Source: Sulfidibacter corallicola (GTDB lineage Bacteria; Acidobacteriota; Holophagae; Acanthopleuribacterales; Acanthopleuribacteraceae). Taken from it: a stretch of 64,000 bases of DNA. Below are positions 18,214 to 28,735 of the stretch, one piece after another (position 1 is the first letter of the stretch; each line of letters begins with the position of its first letter). The position numbers were made by a program, and so were the translations under genes. The notes under the pieces were generated by a model that was not told where the DNA came from, made no database searches, and saw only the letters and a program-made list of their open reading frames with translations. The DNA is taken from positions 1,860,001 through 1,924,000 of the forward strand of contig NZ_CP071793.1 in assembly GCF_017498545.1 (NCBI RefSeq), given 5' to 3'.

Positions 18214-21200
18214 TTGCCCTGCATGTACTTGCGACCCACAGGCACATCCGTCCTCATCGGCTTTATCGAGATTCCACCCAGCAATATCGATGATTTCGTT
18301 CAGTATCTGCACCCTGTCATGACGCGATGGGGTGAGCGATCGATCAGGGAACTGAATTCGGCCGAAGGGGGCTCCGCCGCCCACCACGCTAGAGAAAAGA
18401 CCAAATTGCATCCTGGAAACGCGAACAACGCCTGTGGTTACGTCGGTATCGGTCCCTGGAATCTCCTGACGCTCACGATGGTGTCCGAAAAGGGTTTGGC
18501 CACGAATCTGTCTTTCATCGGCCATGCCCGCGGTCAGAACTACACCCATGCTCACGATTACTCGATCGTGCTCGACCTGCAGGATTCATCCTGGACGGAT
18601 GAGCTGGGAGGGGCCGTTCGGGATTTTCTCGAGATCACCACGCATGCCGGGCTCACCGATGTCCTGGGGCTCGACCTGTCGAAGGACATCCATCTGCAGT
18701 TACTGCGGGACATTCAACCGGGACCGCCGCATCGAAGAAGGCGCGAACCGGTGTTTTATAAACAGGAACCACCAAAGGACTTGCGCTTTCTGGCCGAATA
18801 TCGGCCGTTTCTTTTGAATCATATCTACAGTGGTTCCGAAAGTATCTATGGCCTTTTGAAAGACGATCCGGCGGCGCGAGAAAAAATATTGTCCGGTAAT
18901 GAGGCGGTGCATTCCGGGCCCACGGACCTGCCGACGGAAGATGCGCTCCTCGGATTGTACCAACTCAAGTTCGAACCGCTGCTGAAAGTGAAGGACTATC
19001 GCCGTCTCAAACTCTTGGTGTTCTTGGCTTCCGCCGTCATTTACAGCGAATACCGAAAAGGTGCAAGTGCCCGGCGGGAAGAGGGTCTACCCACTTTCTT
19101 TCGGCCACTCTTCACCGATGGCTTCTTCGATATGTTCTTCTTGGTTCGGGGCAAGCACCTGGCATCGATGGATGCGTTGATGCTTAAAATCAAAACCCTT
19201 TCGGTCCATCGAATCGATCATGTGCTTCGGGGTCGGCGCACCCAGGAGGGCCAGGTCGAAGGCATCGATCTCGGGCCCTTGATCGATGAGGAGTTGCGTG
19301 CTTTCGTCTCGTCGTTTCCAACGGATGTTCCGATTTTCTCCGTGTCGCATACGACGGCCGGCATTCCCTGTTCCATGATCAAAAAGGCCGAGACGGCGGT
19401 GATTGATCGGGTGGAGGCTCTCAAGCGAAGCCACCCAAGATTGATCGAAGCCCCGCGACAAGAGATGTTGGAGATTTACGACGCCTTCGCAGAACATTTC
19501 CAGGGCTATGCTTCCAAAGTTCCCATTAAGGATGGAGACGACGATCGCGGCACCATGCGCATTTCGACCATGATGTCGGTGAAAGTGGGCATGCTGTCGC
19601 ACACCCAGAGCATGATCGAAAAATTCTACGATTTGATATACGGAGATGCGTCCAACGATTCGCCTCCCCGGCTGGCACCACCTCACTTGCTGAATGGTCG
19701 CTACGACTTCGAACTGTTTCGCGAAAACGATTTGATGGACATGAACGAGTACGTCAGCCGCCTTCAATTCTTCAAAATATTGATGAACAACCAATCCGGC
19801 GCGGACAAGACCTTCCATATGCGAAGCTCCTCTCCGATTTTGGCGCTGAAAACCAAAATCGCCTTTCCCCATCACGACAACCTCTTTTCCATCGAGAGCC
19901 GGAACTATTTGTTGAAGCGCGACGTGGAACTCACGTTTTTCTCCCGAGAAAATTTGGAACGTGTCTTTGCGGATTTGGAGGCTTCGATTTCGAAGCTGTC
20001 GGAGGACGATAAAGTCACGGTCGATGCCTTTCGGGAGTCGTGGCAGTTTTGGAAAGCGCGACTAGGCAATGGCGCACACCCGAACATGGAATACCAGGCC
20101 CACTTTCACACCTTCTTGGAAATGCGCCTGAAGCACCTCGTCTCACCGGAGACGATCGAAATGGTCAACACGGTCTACTGCTCGGTGGAACGGTTTCTGT
20201 CCGACCCGCTTCTGTTTTCGTTCTACATCGACGTGTACCACTATTTATCTTACTTCTTCCAAATGATTTGTACGGTGCAGTGCGACTTGGACACGAAAAG
20301 CCGTTCCGAGATGGCACTTACGATTCGGGGACCCGAAGAAACGGATGAGCGGATTGACGAGGATTTCGAGAAACCGGAACTCGTGAAGGTGACATACGAG
20401 CATTTGAAAGTCACCTATTTCGACCCTGAATCGGAATCGGTCGTCCCTTTGGGCGATTTCAACGGCGTCTATAAAGGCCTCGAAGCCTTTCTGCTGCATT
20501 TTTGCGAATTGACTCAAAAAGCGTTCAGCCAGCGTCAATTCGGGAGCTTTCCCAATCACGATCGCAGCTTCTCGCGTTTGATGGACTTGAAGATCACCCA
20601 TTCGAAAAAGCTCAAGAGTCTCTCGTGGCTCATCCGCGATTTCATGAAAACCCAGCGCGATTGGCTGTTCGAGTCGATGGAGCATTACCTTTCGGAGATC
20701 GAACCGGACCAGGGGCACGCCTTGCAAGAGCGACTCGGGGAATGGGAAAGGCCCGGGTTGTCCTACCTTCCTTATTTCAGCAATTCTCCCGAGCTGATTT
20801 TGATGCGAACGAGTCGAAGCATTTCGGTCAACGCACGCCACCTCACCTCGTTCGAGAGTCTGTGCATGGTCGCTCATGAAATGGGGCATATCTTCACCGA
20901 TAGTTTTCGGTTCGAGGATGCCCCTCACACGGCGACCGGCACGCCGAAGGTTCACGGGTTGGAGCGAGATGGTTCCTTCGACACCATTTGGGAGGAATGC
21001 TGCTGCGACATGATGGTTTTCCGTACCTGCTTTTCCGTGTTGTCGCCGGCGATTTTAGACCCGCAATTGAAGGGTATCTTCGATCCCGAATGTCCCCGTA
21101 CCACGTCTTGGCCCGGAGAGCGCGAGTACGACATTTGTGACGACTTCGTCTTGGCCATGTTTTTTCAATTGTTGTTGCATCCCGCGCCGCTTCGCAAACG

Positions 21201-21954
21201 AGCCATGTTGGACAATGTGCTGCGCCTGGCGCTGGGGCTTTGTGTCACGAAGTATTTCACCCATGAAGACCATGTGTCGGAATGGTCTCTCGACAAGCTC
21301 ATCGTGGCACTCGTGGATCAGTGGGATCTCTTCGCGGAAACAAAGCTGCGCAGGCTGTTCCGAAAAATCCAAAAACACGAGGATAATCCCATCAAAGACA
21401 AGCAATGCTTGAGTTATGGGTTGCTGTTCGAGTGCTCGGAAAACCGCAAGGCGGGCTTGCTGCGAACCGAAGCGACTTTTTTTCGTGATCAACTCGAAAA
21501 ACGACTGCGTTTTTTGTTCGAAAGTCGAACCCGGTCTTTGCTCTTTACCTATCTCAAATGCCTCTGCCTACCCTGGAATCGATTGCCTTGGGATCAACTG
21601 CCTGAACGGGCCCGCTCGGAATATTGCATGCCGCAAACGCTACGGGAACCCACCGATCTGTTTCGCTGGCTGAACGGCCTCACTCCGGATCACGCTCAAT
21701 TCGACGATGCCTCTTCGTGTTTCGCCGCGGTGCTGCAGCTTTCCGGAATGATCAACTTCGGTTTTTCCCAAGCCCTGAAGAAAGAGGAATACAAGTTCCC
21801 CTATGGCTATCCCGGCCATCGATACCACCAGGAACAACAGCAATTGTGTCGCACGCGGCGCTTGTTGAATACGCTGCTCTATCGAGGTGCGACGGCATCC
21901 ATACGCGAAGAATTGGCACGAAGAGGTGCTTGGCTCGACGAAGAACTTTCCTGA
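18214..21954 (+). CDS. Giant unknown protein with an HEMGH zinc-metalloprotease motif
   Basis: I do not recognise the family. The 1246-aa product has no signal peptide or membrane segment. A zincin motif His888-Glu-Met-Gly-His892 sits in FESLCMVAHEMGHIF, on a hydrophobic helix, and an acidic cluster WEECCCDMMVF (Glu927/Glu928) about 38 residues later is a plausible third zinc ligand. The N-terminal 850 residues are mixed alpha/beta with no motif that I know. A Cys-rich patch (CCC) adjoins the putative ligand. Start: TTG 18214 lies six bases after a perfect GGAGGT; TTG 18172 is the alternative. Codon use is visibly more A/T-rich than that of neighbours. It converges with the KAP NTPase gene 45 bp away. 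A gluzincin-type peptidase role is inference. Confidence 0.7.
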   Translation: MPCMYLRPTGTSVLIGFIEIPPSNIDDFVQYLHPVMTRWGERSIRELNSAEGGSAAHHAREKTKLHPGNANNACGYVGIGPWNLLTLTMVSEKGLATNLSFIGHARGQNYTHAHDYSIVLDLQDSSWTDELGGAVRDFLEITTHAGLTDVLGLDLSKDIHLQLLRDIQPGPPHRRRREPVFYKQEPPKDLRFLAEYRPFLLNHIYSGSESIYGLLKDDPAAREKILSGNEAVHSGPTDLPTEDALLGLYQLKFEPLLKVKDYRRLKLLVFLASAVIYSEYRKGASARREEGLPTFFRPLFTDGFFDMFFLVRGKHLASMDALMLKIKTLSVHRIDHVLRGRRTQEGQVEGIDLGPLIDEELRAFVSSFPTDVPIFSVSHTTAGIPCSMIKKAETAVIDRVEALKRSHPRLIEAPRQEMLEIYDAFAEHFQGYASKVPIKDGDDDRGTMRISTMMSVKVGMLSHTQSMIEKFYDLIYGDASNDSPPRLAPPHLLNGRYDFELFRENDLMDMNEYVSRLQFFKILMNNQSGADKTFHMRSSSPILALKTKIAFPHHDNLFSIESRNYLLKRDVELTFFSRENLERVFADLEASISKLSEDDKVTVDAFRESWQFWKARLGNGAHPNMEYQAHFHTFLEMRLKHLVSPETIEMVNTVYCSVERFLSDPLLFSFYIDVYHYLSYFFQMICTVQCDLDTKSRSEMALTIRGPEETDERIDEDFEKPELVKVTYEHLKVTYFDPESESVVPLGDFNGVYKGLEAFLLHFCELTQKAFSQRQFGSFPNHDRSFSRLMDLKITHSKKLKSLSWLIRDFMKTQRDWLFESMEHYLSEIEPDQGHALQERLGEWERPGLSYLPYFSNSPELILMRTSRSISVNARHLTSFESLCMVAHEMGHIFTDSFRFEDAPHTATGTPKVHGLERDGSFDTIWEECCCDMMVFRTCFSVLSPAILDPQLKGIFDPECPRTTSWPGEREYDICDDFVLAMFFQLLLHPAPLRKRAMLDNVLRLALGLCVTKYFTHEDHVSEWSLDKLIVALVDQWDLFAETKLRRLFRKIQKHEDNPIKDKQCLSYGLLFECSENRKAGLLRTEATFFRDQLEKRLRFLFESRTRSLLFTYLKCLCLPWNRLPWDQLPERARSEYCMPQTLREPTDLFRWLNGLTPDHAQFDDASSCFAAVLQLSGMINFGFSQALKKEEYKFPYGYPGHRYHQEQQQLCRTRRLLNTLLYRGATASIREELARRGAWLDEELS

Positions 21955-21999
21955 CGCGAGATCGCCGCGCGCGGCCGCACAGGGGTCTTTCGGGGCTGG

Positions 22000-24099
22000 T
22001 CAGGGTCGAGACCGTTCGGGAATCTCCAGGGCTAGGGTTTCGGTGACCTCCGTGTCGAACTCCGTGGGCCACAGGTTCGGGAAGGCGTGCCCGAGTCGCG
22101 TGACGTGCCGATCGAGTTCCCGCTTGTACGTGAGGACTTCCGAGGAGGACGTTTCCGGAGTTCTCGCTTGATATGCCAAGTGGATCGCCCGCAGATAGGC
22201 ATAGAGTTCCACCGAATCGAAGCTCTGGGTTTCCAGGAAGCCGGGCATCCAGTCGCGGATGTGCTCCAGATAGACTTCCAGAAACGCTTCCGTGGAGGGC
22301 TCTCGGCACAAAACGTCCAGGGAAAATTTGAGGGTGAGGAAGCGCAGGAGGTGTGGATCTTCCAGGAACAGTCCCGTCATGACTTCCGACGTATCGCGGG
22401 CCAACGAGAGCATTTGTTTGGTTGCCTCTTTCGGTTCCCGAGGTATGCGAACGAAAGCTTCGAGGTGGGGCGCCGTCGCGAGCAGGTGGAGCTTGCGACA
22501 GAAACTGTAGACTTCGTCGCAGAGGCTGGCGAGAGAGGGGGTGTTGCGCAGGTAATCGGAAAACGTTCGCAGCCGGTCGATCCAGTATTGAATGTCGCGT
22601 TGCCGCCGTTCCGAAGTGGGCTGAGTCAGCAATCTCCTCAAATGGTTGAAATAGGGATCGATCGATTTTTTGAAAACGAGTTTCCCTTCGTGGGAATTCA
22701 GGAGATCCGGGGAGAACAGGTGACAGGAGGGCCGGTATTTCAATGGCTGCTGGAGCCCTGAACGCTCGAGTGTCTTGCCTTCGAAAAAATCGTCCAGGTA
22801 ACGTTGCGGCGTTTCGTGTCCGTCTACGGTGGTACGCGTTTCCACCTCGCTTTCTTCGTTCAACTTCTTCAGCAGGAAACGCGTGTACGCCACGATGTTG
22901 CTGAGCCGTTCGCCCCGTGTGAAGTGGCCGATGAAGCGGTTCAGGAGGACGTCGTTGTCGATGTGCTCCGTGACGAAGTCGCGCGAGGGTCGATGGTGGG
23001 TCAGCTCCGCCAGGAAGTCCGGCGCCAGGCGCAGCAATCCCTCGCGTAGGAGAAAGTGGAAAAAGCACTTTTGGTTTTCCTCGCTCAGGGGTAGGGCGTT
23101 GCAGGTATGAATGGCACTGTTGACCAGTCGAATGGCCGCCCGCGGATTCCCGAAACTGGCCTGGCGAATCCATTCGGCGCATGTGTCCAGGAGTTTGGGA
23201 TCGGTGGTTTGGATCCGGGCCCGCGTGTGGGTCGCCCGGGTCTTGAGCAGGCCGTCGATGAATTGGTTCATGCCGAAATGGGCCTTGGGTACCACGATGC
23301 TTTGCTGGACCAGCTTGTCGATGTAGCGGTCCACCGAGAATCCCGCGATGCCGTATTCGTCGAGGTAGAGTTTCTTCAGTTAATCGTCGAAGAGCCGTTT
23401 GTTGAGGGCCAGGATGATGATGGTATTGGGGAGGTCGAGTATGAGCTTGATCTGTTCCAGTAGCTTGATCGCGCGAGCGGGTGTGCAGCGATCGAGATCG
23501 TCGACGAACACCACCAGTTTGACTTTTTTCGATTGCTGCATGGCTTGGGACAGCTTGCGAAAGCTGGTCGCGAAGGGCATTTGATCGGTGAACCTCGCAT
23601 TGAGCTGCGCCTCCCTGTCGATCGCTTTCCCCAAATCGGTTTCCAGTTTGACCTTTCCGGTCCCCGGCAGGTTGATTTCCAGGCTGGGTTTGGTGCCGTA
23701 TATCAATCCTTTGAATCCGTTGCGAATCGCTTTTCCCACCACGCGGCGCTTGGTCTCGATGCGGTCTTGAATCGTTTCGAGGAGATGGAGAATCGGGCTT
23801 TCGCGATCTTCGCTGCGCCACGCGTTGAAGCGAACCCAGACGATTCCGCTCGCCATCGTTTCCAGGTGACTGCCGATCAGATTGCAAAACGTGGTTTTCC
23901 CCGAGCCCCAATCGCCGAAGACGCCCAGGGTGAAGGCCCCCCGGGTTTGCTGCAATTGATGGGCGATCTTTGCGGCGCGGTCGGTGAAATTGAATTCGGT
24001 CTTTCCGTAGGCGGGCTCCTGGAAATCGAGTGCCTCGGGGGACAACTCTTCCGCGATGAAGGGATCGACCGGAGATGATCCGCTCTGGACGGCAGTCAC
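22000..24099 (-). pseudogene. KAP-family P-loop NTPase split by an in-frame TAA codon
   Basis: Read from GTG 24099 (GAGGTGG just upstream; an ATG at 24210 is the longer option), the frame encodes a KAP NTPase of about 699 residues. Walker A is GDWGSGKTT (62-70), and Walker B with the family signature is VVFVDDLDRC (Asp200-Arg204), followed by NTIIILALNKRLFDD. Codon 240 is TAA (23380-23382). The same frame continues without shift as LKKLYLDEYGIAGFSVDRYIDKLVQ, exactly what follows in KAP proteins, for another 459 residues to 22000. A single base change from Glu, Lys or Gln explains it. KAP NTPases are often membrane-linked and occur in phage-defence and cytoskeletal contexts; no membrane helix is obvious here. 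It could be a recent pseudogene, a readthrough gene, or a sequencing error. Confidence 0.8.
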
Positions 24100-24216
24100 G
24101 TGCCACCTCGAATGTGTTTTTGATTCGGCTTGAACAAACCCAGGCTCCCGACTGGGCTTGTCGAAACCGAATGGAAGAGGTCGCCGGAGGGGATGGTTCC
24201 CTTCCGGCATGGTACC

Positions 24217-24486
24217 TCAATACAAGACGACCGCGGCGGGATCCATCTTTTTCGTGCCGGCGACTACTTCAAATATTACCTTGGTTTTAATAGGTTTACC
24301 CGGATGTTCCTGTTTCATGGCTTGTTCTTGTTCCAAGATCATCAAATGGGTTCTCAAGGCGTCGATCACCAGTTGCTTTTTGGTGTAGCCCAGCTCCTTG
24401 CCGATTCGATCCACGTCCTCCGCGAGTCGAAGCGGAATTTGAACGTTGATGGCCCGCGTGTTGGGCATTTCTTTTTTTTCAGTCAT
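24217..24486 (-). CDS. Small RHH-like DNA-binding protein upstream of the KAP NTPase
   Basis: The 89-aa protein MTEKKEMPNTRAINVQIPLRL... has a short strand (INVQIPLRLAEDVDRIG) followed by two helices (KELGYTKKQLVIDALRTHLMILEQEQ), the pattern of ribbon-helix-helix (Arc/CopG) repressors and antitoxins. ATG 24486 has GGAGGT and GGTGAG upstream. It precedes the KAP NTPase on the same strand with a gap of about 118 bp, so it may autoregulate a small operon. No toxin of ParE or RelE type follows it. A poly-A run (8 A) lies near the start codon. Confidence 0.65.
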   Translation of the reverse strand: MTEKKEMPNTRAINVQIPLRLAEDVDRIGKELGYTKKQLVIDALRTHLMILEQEQAMKQEHPGKPIKTKVIFEVVAGTKKMDPAAVVLY

Positions 24487-25409
24487 CTCACCCAGAGACC
24501 TCCTTTTGCAATAGTTCGGTTTGTTTGTCAGTGTGTCCGGCGAATGAAAGGGAGTGCGAAAGATGGGTGCCGGAAAGGGAAAAGAGGGGCACAAGCCGTT
24601 GGCGGACGACCGGCCCGCACAGATTCTCTTCGGCAAAGAAGAGATGATGCGTGAAAATGGCCCTTTCACCGACCGGGCCCGATGCGCCCCTCCGGTATGC
24701 CCGGACGGTGCCCGCCGTGGACCCACGGGGAAGGAAAGCCGGGGTCGCATGCCAGGAATTCCGCCGGGGGCCGGCGCTGTGGCATCAGGTTGCCGTGCGA
24801 TGGTGGACCTCCTGAACGAGAAAACGTATTCGGACCGCCTTTGGGAGAGATCGCTGACGGTCGGAAGGGGAGGATCGGATCGGGCATGATTGGATGTATC
24901 GCTTTTGGGTTAGTTTACCAAAAACACAGGATACAAGCCATGTATTCTGCATGTTTTGTAGTTATATGCAACAGAGAATGTAGTTTATTACTTCGTTTTA
25001 TGTAGTAGAAATTTGTTTGGGGTGGTGGCTTGGCTCTTTTTATCATGAATTAATTTATTTGCTTTGAGTGATTTATATGAAATCGATTCCTGGTGGATCG
25101 ATGTGTTGGGCGATGTGATCGGTTTCGGGTGCTCGGGAGAGGAAGGCCAAGACGCGTCGGGTGTTTCGTTCCGCTGTCCAGGGATCGAGGCCTGATCCCC
25201 TGTAGATTAAGGCGCGGTTGCTTTCCCAATGAGGCATTCACCTGATTTTTTTCGTCTTTTCGTGGCGTGAACGCGTCCATCATGACCGAAACCGAACCTA
25301 TTTTTCGCGACAAACTGCAGTGAGCCGAACTTCGACCATGGGTGTCATTGGCCCGTTTCCTCGTTGTTACTCCTAATTGAATGTGTCAGCCCTCTTCTGG
25401 AGGATTCTA
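24487..25409. other. Intergenic region with an AT-rich core
   Basis: This 0.9-kb gap between divergent genes contains a strikingly AT-rich block at about 24900-25085, the right edge of the low-GC island, likely carrying promoters for the RHH/KAP genes or for the plus-strand gene. No open frame with a ribosome site is present until GGAGG at 25399, which serves the next gene. No tRNA or attachment-site repeat was found. Confidence 0.5.
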
Positions 25410-27314
25410 TTGATTGTCTCGTTCCGAAATGCACGGCCCCCACGATTGAGCCACCTGCTTCTCGCCCTGATCCTCACCTGCGCCGCCCATGCCGGCGACC
25501 CTCATTGCCCCAGGACATGCGAACCCCGAACCACCCCATCGATCCCCACCAAGCGTTCGCCGGCTCCGGCGGCGCCTCTGTTCCCGACCCGCTATGCCGG
25601 GGTTGCGCGCTCCGTCCCCGAACAACCCGCCAATTTCATCGATGCGATTCTGTTCGAGCTCCAGGACCAGGCCGGCATTTCGCGCACCTACCTGTGTGAC
25701 GACCTCGCGTTCATGCGACGGGTCACCCTCGATCTCACCGGCCGCATCCCGACGCTCGAGCGCATTCTCGCCTTTCAGGCCGATACCGCCTCCGATAAAC
25801 GCGCCGCCTACATCGACGAATTGCTGGCTTCCGAGGCCTTCGTCGTGCGCTGGTCCCACTGGTTCAACGAGTTGTTCGAAACCACCTACAAGGTCCAGAA
25901 CACCCGCGGCGCGGCCGGTTTCACCCTCGGCTACCTCTACGAGGCGCTGCGCGAGAACCGGCCCCTCGACCAGATGGCGACCGAGCTGATCACGGCTCGC
26001 GGCAATTCCTATCGCGATTACGAAACCAACTACCTGCTGCGGGCCGGCGGCCTCGGCGGCATCCTCCAGGATCGCGCCGACAACGAAGCGACCCACATTG
26101 CCGACAGTTTCCTGGGCACCTCGCTGGCCTGCATCTCCTGCCACGATGGGCAGGGTTACCTGGACGACATCAACCTGTTCCTGGCCCAGCAGAAGCGCGA
26201 AGATTTCTGGCGCATGGCGTCGTTCCTGACCTTCAAGTCGATCACCAGCCAAAACAGTCTCGCCTACGGCTTCAACCTGAACGATCGCGAAGACACGCCC
26301 TATTACGCGGGGACGACCGACGGCATGCGCCCGCCCCGGTCCGGTGGCGTGATCCAGCCGGCCTACATCTTCGACGGGGCACCGCCCGAGCCCGGTGAAA
26401 ATCCGGCCCACGCCTTGGCGCGCATGGTGGTGGCCGATCGCATGTTTGCGCGCAATTTCGCCAATCGGTTGTGGGGCCATCTCATGGCCCAGCCGTTTGT
26501 CTCGCCCTACAACGAACTGGACCCCTATCGGCTCGATCCCGACAACCCACCACCCGAACCCTGGACGCTGCAGCCCAATCGGCCGCGGTTGTTCGAGGCC
26601 CTCGCCGACCACCTGATCGCCAACGGCTTCGATCTGCGCCAAACACTGCGAACCATCGCCAACTCCCACAGCTACCAGCTCTCTTCCGATTATGCGGACG
26701 CCTGGCGACCCGAGTACGCGGCCTATTATCCGCGCCGGCAAATCCGCGAGCTGACGGGCGAGGAAGTCTACGACCAGTTGATCGTGTCTTCGGGCATGTA
26801 CAGCCTGGCCGGAACGGCCTATCTGCGATTGGATCTTTCCGTGCCGTACGACGCCGCCTTTCCGTTCCATTTCGCCCACGAGTTGCCCGATCCCAACGGC
26901 GAGTACACCTACTTTCGTACGGCCGCCTTTCTGGAGACCTTCGGTGCCGGGAACCGCTATGACCAACCGCGCAGCAGTGATCCGAGCCCCGGCCAGGCGC
27001 TGTTGATGATGAACCATCCGCTGGTCGTCGAGCGCATCGGACCGGCCGCACACCTCGAAATCTGGCGCCCCGGCGACGGCTCCAGCCCCGGATATTACGA
27101 AGAGATTCCCGGTAGCCTGGCCATTCTGGCGAATTCGGACCTCGACATGGCCGAAAAGATCCGCCGGACCTTTCTCGCGATCCTGGTTCGCGAACCGACG
27201 CGGGCCGAACACTTCCGGGTCCGCCAGTTGATCGGCAAGCGCCACTTCGCCAAGGCCTGCGCCGACCTGCACTGGATTCTCTACAACTACACCGAACTTC
27301 GGATCAATTACTGA
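25410..27314 (+). CDS. Secreted DUF1549/DUF1553 (PSCyt-type) protein with a CxxCH motif
   Basis: The 634-aa protein begins at TTG 25410, six bases after GGAGG, giving the signal peptide MIVSFRNARPPRLSHLLLALILTCAAHA. The DUF1549 part (about 75-260) has FMRRVTLDLTGRIPTLERI, DELLASEAFVVRWSHWFNEL and a CISCH heme-type motif (Cys241-Cys244-His245). The DUF1553 part (about 330-625) has ARMVVADRMFARNFANRLWGHLM and RLFEALADHLIANGFDLRQTLRTIANSHSYQ. Such proteins are abundant in planctomycetes and relatives and are thought to be periplasmic or cell-surface redox-associated proteins of unproven function. A DUF1501 gene follows 10 bp later, the usual partner, so they form an operon. Confidence 0.85.
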   Translation: MIVSFRNARPPRLSHLLLALILTCAAHAGDPHCPRTCEPRTTPSIPTKRSPAPAAPLFPTRYAGVARSVPEQPANFIDAILFELQDQAGISRTYLCDDLAFMRRVTLDLTGRIPTLERILAFQADTASDKRAAYIDELLASEAFVVRWSHWFNELFETTYKVQNTRGAAGFTLGYLYEALRENRPLDQMATELITARGNSYRDYETNYLLRAGGLGGILQDRADNEATHIADSFLGTSLACISCHDGQGYLDDINLFLAQQKREDFWRMASFLTFKSITSQNSLAYGFNLNDREDTPYYAGTTDGMRPPRSGGVIQPAYIFDGAPPEPGENPAHALARMVVADRMFARNFANRLWGHLMAQPFVSPYNELDPYRLDPDNPPPEPWTLQPNRPRLFEALADHLIANGFDLRQTLRTIANSHSYQLSSDYADAWRPEYAAYYPRRQIRELTGEEVYDQLIVSSGMYSLAGTAYLRLDLSVPYDAAFPFHFAHELPDPNGEYTYFRTAAFLETFGAGNRYDQPRSSDPSPGQALLMMNHPLVVERIGPAAHLEIWRPGDGSSPGYYEEIPGSLAILANSDLDMAEKIRRTFLAILVREPTRAEHFRVRQLIGKRHFAKACADLHWILYNYTELRINY

Positions 27315-27324
27315 GGGGGCTCAT

Positions 27325-28662
27325 GTGACGATGGAACGACGTACCTTTCTGAAACTCTGTGCCGCCCTCGGTGTGGGCCTGTCGGCGCCTGCCTTTCCCG
27401 TATTGGCCGGCGTACGGAAACGGCGCGACACCCCGCTGCACGAGACCGCGCGGAACTGTATTTTCATCAACATGCTCGGCGGCCCCAGTCATGTGGACAC
27501 CTTCGACTTCAAGCCCGGTACCTGGACACCCGACACCTTCGGCGGCACGACCCTGCCCAACGGCGCGGCCTGGCCGGACGGGATCATGCCCCGTTTGGCC
27601 CAATTGAGCGATCGCTTCAGCCTGATTCGCTCGATGTATGCCGGCGAGCGCAATCACCAACGGGCCCAGTACCTGATCGAGACGGCCAATCCCTTCAATC
27701 CCGCCTCGCTGTTGCGCGCCGAGATTCCGCCCATGGGCTCGCTGGTCTCCCACGAGTTCGCCGGTTCACGGACCGCGGACGACGTGCTGCCGACCTTCTT
27801 CTCGATCAACCACCGATCGCGCGGGACCGGCATGTTGGCCCGGGAGCACGGCTCCTATTTCGTCTCAAAGCAACTCAGCTTGGATTCGTTGGCCCATCCC
27901 CACGGGGACCAAATCTTCGACCGCCGCCTGACGGCACTGTTCGAGATGGATCCCCTCAAACGGCGCAGCGACGATCCCGTCGGCCTGAACCACCTTTGGG
28001 AATCCGGCGCCAAGCTGATGAGCGACGAGCGGGTCGTGGACACCTTCACCATCGACTCGGCAACCTTGGAACGCTACGGCGGCGATAGCTACGGCTCGAA
28101 CATCGCCTTTTCGTTGGCCCTGGCCTATCAACTTCTGGCCTCGGAGGCGGGGGCTCGCTTCATTCACGTCGGGTATTCGGATTGGGATCACCATTTCGGG
28201 GTCTACAACAATCTGTCGCTGCTTCTTCCTCGCTTCGATCAGGCCCTCGCTGCCCTGATTCACGACTTGGCGGCGACTCCGGGCAAGTCCGTCGGAAAAA
28301 CGATGTTGGACGAAACCGTCATCGTGGCCATCGGTGAATTCGGGCGCACGCCGGGCGCGCTGAACTCCCTGGAAGGACGCGACCATTTCAGCGATGCGTT
28401 TGCGGCCCTGATCGCCGGTGGCGGCGTTCGGGGTGGGCGGGTGATCGGGGAGACCAATGCACTCGGCTCCGAGATCGTCGATCCCGGTTGGCAGGCGGGT
28501 CGCCCCGTCAGCTTCAGTGACGTGGCCGCCACGATCTACAGTGCGATGGGCATCGACTACCGCGGCTCGATCGACGATACGCCCTCCGGTCGGCGCTATC
28601 TGTACGTGGCCCGCGAGGCCTGGGCCGGCTTCCCGGAACCGATCGAGGAACTGTTTGCCTGA
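27325..28662 (+). CDS. DUF1501 family protein with Tat signal
   Basis: The 445-aa protein starts MTMERRTFLKLCAALGVGLSAPAFPVLA, a twin-arginine signal (RRTFLK). The body belongs to the DUF1501 group, an alkaline-phosphatase-like fold: INMLGGPSHVDTFDFKPG near the start, YSDWDHHFGVYNN (His/Asp cluster), IVAIGEFGRTPG and GRDHFSDAFAALIAGGGVRGGRVIGET toward the end, with conserved metal-binding-type Asp/His residues. GTG 27325 follows GAGGGGG at proper spacing; ATG 27331 is possible. It is paired with the upstream DUF1549/1553 gene, as in many planctomycete and acidobacterial genomes. Its substrate is unknown. Confidence 0.85.
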   Translation: MTMERRTFLKLCAALGVGLSAPAFPVLAGVRKRRDTPLHETARNCIFINMLGGPSHVDTFDFKPGTWTPDTFGGTTLPNGAAWPDGIMPRLAQLSDRFSLIRSMYAGERNHQRAQYLIETANPFNPASLLRAEIPPMGSLVSHEFAGSRTADDVLPTFFSINHRSRGTGMLAREHGSYFVSKQLSLDSLAHPHGDQIFDRRLTALFEMDPLKRRSDDPVGLNHLWESGAKLMSDERVVDTFTIDSATLERYGGDSYGSNIAFSLALAYQLLASEAGARFIHVGYSDWDHHFGVYNNLSLLLPRFDQALAALIHDLAATPGKSVGKTMLDETVIVAIGEFGRTPGALNSLEGRDHFSDAFAALIAGGGVRGGRVIGETNALGSEIVDPGWQAGRPVSFSDVAATIYSAMGIDYRGSIDDTPSGRRYLYVAREAWAGFPEPIEELFA

Positions 28663-28735
28663 TGGGTGCGGTTTGCAGGCGAGACCCTGTAACGGACCCG
28701 ATTGATTGCTTTTCATGTCATGGAAGGAGCGAGCA

